Source: Clostridia bacterium (lineage in GTDB: Bacteria; Bacillota; Clostridia; Christensenellales; CAG-138). From it: a stretch of 9,970 bases of DNA. Below the pieces are notes generated by a model, which saw nothing but the letters and a program-made list of their open reading frames with translations, was not told the origin of the DNA and made no database searches. The translations under genes were made by a program, and so were the position numbers. The stretch covers positions 1-9,970 of the forward strand of contig JAFSFN010000138.1 in assembly GCA_017435185.1 (NCBI GenBank), in the 5' to 3' direction. Positions within the stretch are counted from its first letter, which is position 1. Each line of letters opens with the position of its first letter. This document shows positions 5,707 through 9,970 of the stretch, piece by piece.

Positions 5707-7302
5707 ATGGAAAGCAACCTCAAAACAAAAAAACAAAAGAATACCGCAACCGACAAAAAAGAGGTATCGACATCAACTTCAAAAAAAATAATAGTAATAC
5801 TTCTCTCAACAGTGCTCGTACTCGCCGGTCTTTACGGTGCTCTTCGCATCATTTCACAGCAACGAGAAGTCGAACGCCTTGAAATCCTCAATTCAGGCAT
5901 CTTCCACGAAGGCATTTCGGTAAACGGCGTCAATATAAGCGGTATGACGATGGACGAAGCTACAGCGGCGCTCAAATCCGTGTCTTCCGCCATGTCAAAG
6001 GGCATAATGCTCACTTTGACCTGCGGCAGTGAAACTTTCGTAGCTTCCGCTTCCGACCTCGGCATCAGAGCAAACACTGAAGAAACACTTCAGAGCGCAA
6101 TGCTCCTTGGCAGAGAAGGCAATCTCACTCAAATGAAAAAAGACATCGCCGAATTGGCGGAAAACGGAAAAGCATTCACTCTTGAACTCATTGTTGACAC
6201 ATCTTCACTCAATTCATATATCGACATACTTTCACAGCAGCTCGGTGCAGTTCCCACAAACGCTACTTTCACAGTTAAAGAGCTGCCAATGAGCACCACA
6301 AAAGGCATCAACGCATATGATACAGTCAATATCGGTCTTCCCAAGGACGGCACAGTTACCGACCTGCGTGACCTGCGTTTTGATTTCGTCGAGGCAAATG
6401 ACGGAATAGAGATAAGGCGCGAAGAACTCATTAAGGCGATTCAGGAAAGAGTGGCTAATAATGATTTCTCATATCTTGAGATTCCTGCCGACATCACACC
6501 TGCTTCCGTAACCATAGCCGACATAAAAGAAAAACTCGTTCTCAGATCCTCAGTCTCAACATCATACGCAAGCGGCAATTACGGCCGCAGTACTCGCGTC
6601 CACAACATGACCAAGGCAACAGGCCTCATATACGGCACAGTGCTTCAGCCGGGCGAACAGTTTTCTGCAAACACGACTTTGGGTAATCGCACGTTAGGCA
6701 GTGGCTGGCAATTGGCACCTGCGGTAATCGACGGCGGCGCAGCCAACGAGGACCAGCCGGGCGGCGGCGTCTGCCAGGTCTCCAGCACGATGTATCAGGC
6801 AGTGCTGATGGCCGATTATCAGATAGACTACCGTCAGGCTCACTCAAGCAAGCTCGGCTATGTCGAGGGCGGTCTTGACGCAACGATAGACAGCGGCCGC
6901 ATAGATTTTACATGGACAAACAACACTTCTTCCCCCGTCTACATATTCACATGGATAGACAAAGCCAACAAAAAGATATGGTGTGAACTTTACGGCGAAC
7001 CGCACAGCGACGCATTTGATGAGATCAAGCTCATATCCCAAGAGCAGGACCCCATAAAGCCCACCGCTGATGAATTCATAGAGAGCGGCAGTCTTGTTGC
7101 TCCCTACTGGTCACTCAAAAACGCCGCCAAGAAAGGCTATGTTTTCAAAACCTACAAGTCCTATCGCAAGGACGGCAAAGAAGTTGACCGTAAGTTCATT
7201 ACCACCACGACATACCGTATGCACCCTGCTCGCTACTATGTCTGGTCCGGCTATGCCGGTGAACCGCTCTTGCCTGAGTTCGAAATAAAGAGCGAAGAGT
7301 AA
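5707..7302 (+). CDS. VanW family (YoaR-like) membrane-anchored cell-wall protein
   Basis: A 531-residue protein. A Lys-rich cytoplasmic tail (1-27) leads into one membrane helix (about 28-49). A putative peptidoglycan-binding region of the YoaR type (about 65-270, including GISVNGVNISGMTMDEATAA at 69-88) follows, and then a VanW domain (about 284-415). The VanW hallmark GGGVCQVSSTMYQA is at 352-365, preceded by LQPGEQFSANTTLG (313-326). The last 90 residues resemble a G5-like beta domain. VanW is named from some glycopeptide-resistance clusters, but the domain is common in Clostridia with no resistance role shown; no vanA/B/H/X or sensor genes are present here. The start is ATG 5707, with GGAGA (5690-5694) 12 nt upstream; upstream in-frame ATG 5671 and TTG 5662 lie at or next to the predicted transcript start. 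It is a single-gene unit with its own promoter and terminator. Likely role: extracellular wall binding or assembly. Confidence 0.9.
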   Translation: MESNLKTKKQKNTATDKKEVSTSTSKKIIVILLSTVLVLAGLYGALRIISQQREVERLEILNSGIFHEGISVNGVNISGMTMDEATAALKSVSSAMSKGIMLTLTCGSETFVASASDLGIRANTEETLQSAMLLGREGNLTQMKKDIAELAENGKAFTLELIVDTSSLNSYIDILSQQLGAVPTNATFTVKELPMSTTKGINAYDTVNIGLPKDGTVTDLRDLRFDFVEANDGIEIRREELIKAIQERVANNDFSYLEIPADITPASVTIADIKEKLVLRSSVSTSYASGNYGRSTRVHNMTKATGLIYGTVLQPGEQFSANTTLGNRTLGSGWQLAPAVIDGGAANEDQPGGGVCQVSSTMYQAVLMADYQIDYRQAHSSKLGYVEGGLDATIDSGRIDFTWTNNTSSPVYIFTWIDKANKKIWCELYGEPHSDAFDEIKLISQEQDPIKPTADEFIESGSLVAPYWSLKNAAKKGYVFKTYKSYRKDGKEVDRKFITTTTYRMHPARYYVWSGYAGEPLLPEFEIKSEE

Positions 7303-7315
7303 AATTTACTGAACT

Positions 7316-7349
7316 AAAAAATATTGCTCAAAACGAGCAATATTTTTTT
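7316..7349. terminator. Bidirectional terminator between convergent genes
   Basis: A perfect 14-bp inverted repeat (7316-7329 with 7335-7348) surrounds a 5-nt AAAAC loop. An A-run on the left and a T-run on the right give a U-tail in both directions. It ends the vanW-like gene on the plus strand and the HTH gene on the minus strand, which stops 4 nt further right at 7353. Confidence 0.92.
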
Positions 7350-7352
7350 ATC

Positions 7353-7589
7353 TTATTTATCCTGTTTTTCTATTTCTTTCTCTATCTCTTTTAATAAAAC
7401 ACTCGGTTTTGTGCCCATAGCCTCTGCTATTCTATAAAATGTTTCAAGTGTCGGCTTTCTTGCTCCGCGCTCAATTGCACTCAAATGCGTTCTTCCGATG
7501 TCGGCAAAACCGCTTACCACTTCTTGCGATAATCCCTTATCTTCTCTGAATTTTTGAATAACTCGCCCGACCAAAACCGAATTTAGCAT
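7353..7589 (-). CDS. Xre-family HTH transcriptional regulator
   Basis: A 78-residue protein that is almost entirely one Cro/C1-type helix-turn-helix domain: scanning helices in GLSQEVVSGFADIG (19-32), recognition helix in RTHLSAIERGARKP (33-46), then TLETFYRIAEAMGTKPSVL. A charged tail, KEIEKEIEKQDK, closes it. There is no ligand or peptidase domain. Two ATGs are possible. The GGAGG at 7596-7600 touches the outer ATG (7595) with no spacer but lies 6 nt before the inner one (7589), so the inner start is chosen. The gene is divergent from the SPFH operon, and repeated sites in the shared promoter region suggest it represses both. Small single-domain Xre regulators of this kind commonly control accessory or defence modules. 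The DNA-binding role is firm; the target is inferred from layout. Confidence 0.92.
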   Translation of the reverse strand: MLNSVLVGRVIQKFREDKGLSQEVVSGFADIGRTHLSAIERGARKPTLETFYRIAEAMGTKPSVLLKEIEKEIEKQDK

Positions 7590-7611
7590 AAGCATCCTCC
7601 AATACTTTTAG

Positions 7612-7639
7612 TGTATAGAATAAAATGGCGAATTATGAA
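7612..7639 (-). promoter_or_regulatory. Possible promoter of the HTH gene
   Basis: On the minus strand, TTCATA (7634-7639) and TATACA (7612-7617) are spaced by 16 bp, each a 4/6 match to SigA boxes. The -35 overlaps the left copy of the direct repeat, which would allow autorepression. Confidence 0.4.
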
Positions 7640-7668
7640 TACATATGTTGTCATTTGAATACATTTGT
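7636..7668. repeat. Direct repeats in the divergent promoter, likely operator
   Basis: TGAATACATATGT (7636-7648) and TGAATACATTTGT (7656-7668) match at 12 of 13 bases and are offset by exactly 20 bp, close to two helical turns. Each contains a near-palindromic core, ACATATGT or ACATTTGT. They overlap the -35 of the HTH gene and the -35 and spacer of the SPFH promoter. This is what an operator for the adjacent Xre protein should look like. Confidence 0.6.
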
Positions 7669-7676
7669 GCTACTAT
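7648..7676 (+). promoter_or_regulatory. SigA-type promoter of the SPFH operon
   Basis: TTGTCA (7648-7653, 5/6) and TACTAT (7671-7676, 4/6) are separated by an ideal 17 bp. The predicted start is near 7683, just ahead of the GGAGGA ribosome site. The right repeat copy fills most of the spacer, so a bound regulator would block RNA polymerase. Confidence 0.6.
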
Positions 7677-7709
7677 TTGAGCAAGATTTTTATAAAAGGA
7701 GGAGAATAA

Positions 7710-8957
7710 ATGTTGAAAATAGCCGATGTAATAGAATTTAAGGGTAATCCATGCGATTTTGTATGGAAGTCCGATTGTACTAACTTCAACAGCCTGACAC
7801 AGCTTATCGTTCACGAAAGTCAGGAAGCCGTATTCTTCATGAACGGTCAAGCGCTTGATTTGTTCGGTCCGGGAAGGCATACGCTTGAAACGCAAAATCT
7901 CCCCATAATAGGCAAGCTCTTTAATCGCCTTGTCGGTGATAAAACGCCATTTCACTGTGAAGTTTATTTTATAAACAAAACAGAGCAAATGTCTGATATT
8001 AAGTGGGGAACCAGCGATAGAATAGAGTATATAGATCCGACATATAAATTTCCTTTATCAATAGGTCTGTCCGGCGAAATGAGCGTTCATGTAGATGATA
8101 GCCGTAAATTGCTGGTTAAGCTCGTAGGAACAAAAACAGCTTGGACCGTCGAAGACCTAAAGCTGTTTTTCAGAGCGTTTTTAATGACGCGAATCAAGTC
8201 ATACATTGCCCAATCAATGCGTTCGAACGCCATCAGCATTTTCGAATTAGATGAGCATCTTATTTCTTTCTCGCAATCTTTGAACAGACTTTTAATGCCT
8301 GATTTTGCAGATTATGGCGTTTGCTTGGACCGCTTCTTTATAACCGGCATAAAAAAGCCTGACGGCGAACAGCAATATGAAAAATTTAAGGAGCTTCATT
8401 TCCGGCAGTATGCAGACATTGCAGAAGCTAAATTAAAGCAACAGACAGATATCATATTTGCTCAAACAGAAGCTCAAAAGTTAATTATAGATTCTAAAGC
8501 GCAAGCGACAAAGCGTGCTACCGAAGGCTATACATACCAACAGGAACGCGGCTTTGATGTTGCAAGCGAGGTTGCAAGAAACGAAGCTGTCGGTCAATTT
8601 ACAAACTTAGGCGTTGGTCTTGGCACAATGGCAGGTGTGGGTGGTGCCGTTGCAGGGACTGTCGGCAGTGCAATGAGTGATGCATTAAATATTACAAATA
8701 CAACTCCGTCCCCATCCGTTTGCACAAAATGCAATGCTTCAATTCCTGCAAATTCAAAATTCTGCTTGGCTTGCGGCGAAAGAGTTGAAAAAACCGCTTC
8801 GGATAATATGATCACTTGCCCTTCTTGCGGAAAAACTGTCGCTAAAGGTAAGTTCTGCTTGGAATGCGGTCACAAACTTATAATCGTCTGCTCCAAGTGC
8901 AGCAAGGAAATTATTCCCGGTGCTAAATTCTGCTTAGAGTGCGGCGAAAAGATTTAA
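7710..8957 (+). CDS. SPFH-domain protein with three C-terminal zinc ribbons (YdjI/virion-core-like)
   Basis: A 415-residue protein. GGAGGA (7698-7703) lies 6 nt before the ATG. Residues about 30-215 form an SPFH/band-7 domain of the YdjI or 'virion core protein' type, with LIVHESQEAVFFMNGQALD (32-50) and FGPGRHTLET (52-61) near the start. A helical segment rich in Ala, Glu, Lys and Gln (about 222-292) should mediate oligomerisation. A Gly/Ala-rich hydrophobic stretch (about 300-320) may touch membrane. Three zinc ribbons follow: C338/341/352/355, C370/373/383/386 and C394/397/408/411. There is no N-terminal membrane helix. SPFH proteins build ring or sheet scaffolds at membranes. In Bacillus, YdjI works with YdjG and YdjH to recruit PspA in envelope stress. 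No pspA is seen here; instead a membrane protein and a zinc-ribbon/TPR protein follow, so the partners differ. Family call firm, function inferred. Confidence 0.88.
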   Translation: MLKIADVIEFKGNPCDFVWKSDCTNFNSLTQLIVHESQEAVFFMNGQALDLFGPGRHTLETQNLPIIGKLFNRLVGDKTPFHCEVYFINKTEQMSDIKWGTSDRIEYIDPTYKFPLSIGLSGEMSVHVDDSRKLLVKLVGTKTAWTVEDLKLFFRAFLMTRIKSYIAQSMRSNAISIFELDEHLISFSQSLNRLLMPDFADYGVCLDRFFITGIKKPDGEQQYEKFKELHFRQYADIAEAKLKQQTDIIFAQTEAQKLIIDSKAQATKRATEGYTYQQERGFDVASEVARNEAVGQFTNLGVGLGTMAGVGGAVAGTVGSAMSDALNITNTTPSPSVCTKCNASIPANSKFCLACGERVEKTASDNMITCPSCGKTVAKGKFCLECGHKLIIVCSKCSKEIIPGAKFCLECGEKI

Positions 8958-8972
8958 TGGAGGTATACAGCC

Positions 8973-9671
8973 ATGAAAAAAGCAATTAAATTTTATGCTG
9001 TTATATGGGCGGCATTACTTGTTCTTTTTAATGTAGTAACATTCGTTTCAATGAACGCAAAAACTGAAGGTGAATTCACCTCTTCATTCTGGTTAGGCTA
9101 TTCTTTTATAATGCTTACTTTTATAGGTCAGTTCATATGCACATACCTTGCATTAAAAGACAGTGACTTGCAAAAGACCTTTTATAAAATCCCCATAATA
9201 AACATAAGCTATATTTTTCTTGCAATTCCTTTCGTTTTAGCTATATTGTGTGTTTTATTGTCGCCCCCACCTTTTTGGTTTGGCGTAATACTCTGCTCAA
9301 TTCTGCTTGTTGCAAATATTATTTGTGTTATTAAGGCATATGCAGCAGCAGAAATTGTAAGCGATATTGACAGCAAAATCAAAACACAGACATTCTTTAT
9401 TAGATCTCTTACCGTTGATGTGCAAAGCCTTATAGCAAGAGCAAACTCGTCTGAAACAAAAGCAGAATGTAAAAAGGTTTATGAGGCTGTACACTATAGC
9501 GACCCTATGAGCCATCAAGCACTTGCGCCCACTGAAAATGCCATAACAGCTAAGTTCTCTGAACTTACACACGCTGTAACGACAAATGATACAGCAGCAG
9601 CGAAAACTGCGGCAAACGAAATGCTTATTTTGATAAGCGACAGAAATGCAAAATGTAAGTTTCTGAAATAA
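8973..9671 (+). CDS. Four-helix membrane protein of unknown function with soluble C-terminal domain
   Basis: A 232-residue protein that I do not recognise. Four hydrophobic helices are evident at about 7-27, 39-62, 74-96 and 101-125. A soluble, helical C-terminal half (about 126-232) contains Ala- and Thr-rich runs such as NDTAAAKTAANEML. Both termini should lie on the same side, probably the cytoplasm given the N-terminal MKKAIK. No catalytic motif is visible. GGAGGT (8959-8964) sits 8 nt before the ATG, and only 15 nt separate it from the SPFH stop, so it is co-transcribed. Position between the SPFH scaffold and the zinc-ribbon/TPR gene suggests a membrane anchor or sensor for the complex, but this rests on context alone. 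Confidence 0.8.
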   Translation: MKKAIKFYAVIWAALLVLFNVVTFVSMNAKTEGEFTSSFWLGYSFIMLTFIGQFICTYLALKDSDLQKTFYKIPIINISYIFLAIPFVLAILCVLLSPPPFWFGVILCSILLVANIICVIKAYAAAEIVSDIDSKIKTQTFFIRSLTVDVQSLIARANSSETKAECKKVYEAVHYSDPMSHQALAPTENAITAKFSELTHAVTTNDTAAAKTAANEMLILISDRNAKCKFLK

Positions 9672-9692
9672 AAATCTCGAAAGGATATATCC

Positions 9693-9970
9693 ATGGCAAT
9701 ATTCAAATGTAAAATGTGCGGCGGCACACTTGACATAAAAAACAAAGAAACTGTAGCTATATGCGAATACTGCGGAACACAGCAGACTCTGCCAAGACTT
9801 GATGACAACAAGCGTGCAAACTTGTATGACAGAGCAAACCATTTCCGCAGAAATAATGAGTTTGACAAGGCAATGGACATATATGAAAAGATACTCAATG
9901 AAGATAAAACAGACGCAGAAGCGTACTGGTCCCTCGTTTTGTGCCGTTTCGGTATTGAGTATGTTGAGGA
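9693..9970 (+). CDS. Zinc-ribbon plus TPR protein, N-terminal part (runs off right edge; possible TIR protein)
   Basis: The first 92 codons are in the window, open to base 9970. AAGGA (9681-9685) lies 7 nt before the ATG, and 21 nt separate it from the membrane-protein stop, so it belongs to the same operon. The protein begins with a zinc ribbon, MAIFKCKMCGGTLDI, with C6/C9 and C24/C27 as ligands (CEYCGTQQTLP). A TPR-like helical pair follows at about 43-80 (NLYDRANHFRRNNEFDKAMD, then IYEKILNEDKTDAEAYWSLV). From memory, many Firmicute proteins with this same opening continue through a linker into a C-terminal TIR domain. That part is outside the window and is not claimed as seen. If present, the product could be an NAD-cleaving or signalling effector. 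Zinc ribbon and TPR are seen; TIR is inferred. Confidence 0.85.
   Translation, partial: MAIFKCKMCGGTLDIKNKETVAICEYCGTQQTLPRLDDNKRANLYDRANHFRRNNEFDKAMDIYEKILNEDKTDAEAYWSLVLCRFGIEYVE

Noticed and set aside
6560..6950. Vancomycin-resistance gene from the VanW domain
   Set aside because: VanW domains are widespread in Clostridia; no van ligase, dehydrogenase, dipeptidase or two-component genes are present.
9297..9898. Two long minus-strand open frames (181 and 127 codons) over the membrane-protein and TPR genes
   Set aside because: They are rich in Cys, Phe and Ser as expected from reverse reading of a coding region, and both plus-strand genes have good ribosome sites and sensible proteins.
1..9970. 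tRNA, rRNA, CRISPR array, transposase, integrase or attachment sites
   Set aside because: None found on reading both strands; there are no regularly spaced repeats beyond the single pair at 7636-7668.

Overview
The window reads as a chromosomal segment of an anaerobic, endospore-forming Firmicute (class Clostridia). The support is a SpoIIID-type sporulation regulator, a PdaB-like sporulation deacetylase, RecD2, ComF, a YmfI-type reductase and a VanW/YoaR-type wall protein, together with canonical AGGAGG ribosome sites and SigA-like promoters. The species cannot be named. No tRNA, rRNA, CRISPR array, insertion sequence or attachment site was seen.

Layout. (1) 1-383, minus: the first 127 codons of an AAA/ABC-type ATPase (COG1106-like, often accessory or defence-linked), running off the left edge, with a clear promoter. 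(2) 502-3745, minus: recD2, a comF-like phosphoribosyltransferase gene and spoIIID, in that order, closed by an intrinsic terminator. recD2 and comF overlap by 11 nt. A hairpin with a U-tract sits exactly over the spoIIID ribosome site. (3) 3746-5560, plus: divergent from recD2, a TTG-started PdaB-like deacetylase, then a large hairpin, then a GTG-started SDR of the elongation-factor-P 5-aminopentanone reductase (YmfI) type, then a terminator. (4) 5626-7349, plus: a promoter, a VanW-domain membrane-anchored protein, and a perfect 14-bp bidirectional terminator.

(5) 7350-9970 is a separate, AT-richer cassette. A small Xre-type HTH regulator (minus) diverges from an operon (plus) encoding an SPFH-domain protein with three C-terminal zinc ribbons, a four-helix membrane protein with a soluble tail, and a zinc ribbon plus TPR protein cut by the right edge. 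Two 13-bp near-identical direct repeats exactly 20 bp apart lie in the divergent promoter region and are the obvious operator candidate.

How the parts work together. Blocks 2-4 are housekeeping and sporulation/cell-envelope functions: DNA repair, sporulation gene control, cortex or wall modification, translation-factor modification. Block 5 is the most interesting part. It looks like a self-contained, repressor-controlled membrane module that joins an SPFH scaffold to zinc-ribbon partners. Proteins that begin like the last gene are, from recalled family knowledge, often continued by a C-terminal TIR domain. If that holds here, the operon would be a candidate membrane-associated stress or anti-phage system, but the decisive part lies beyond base 9970.
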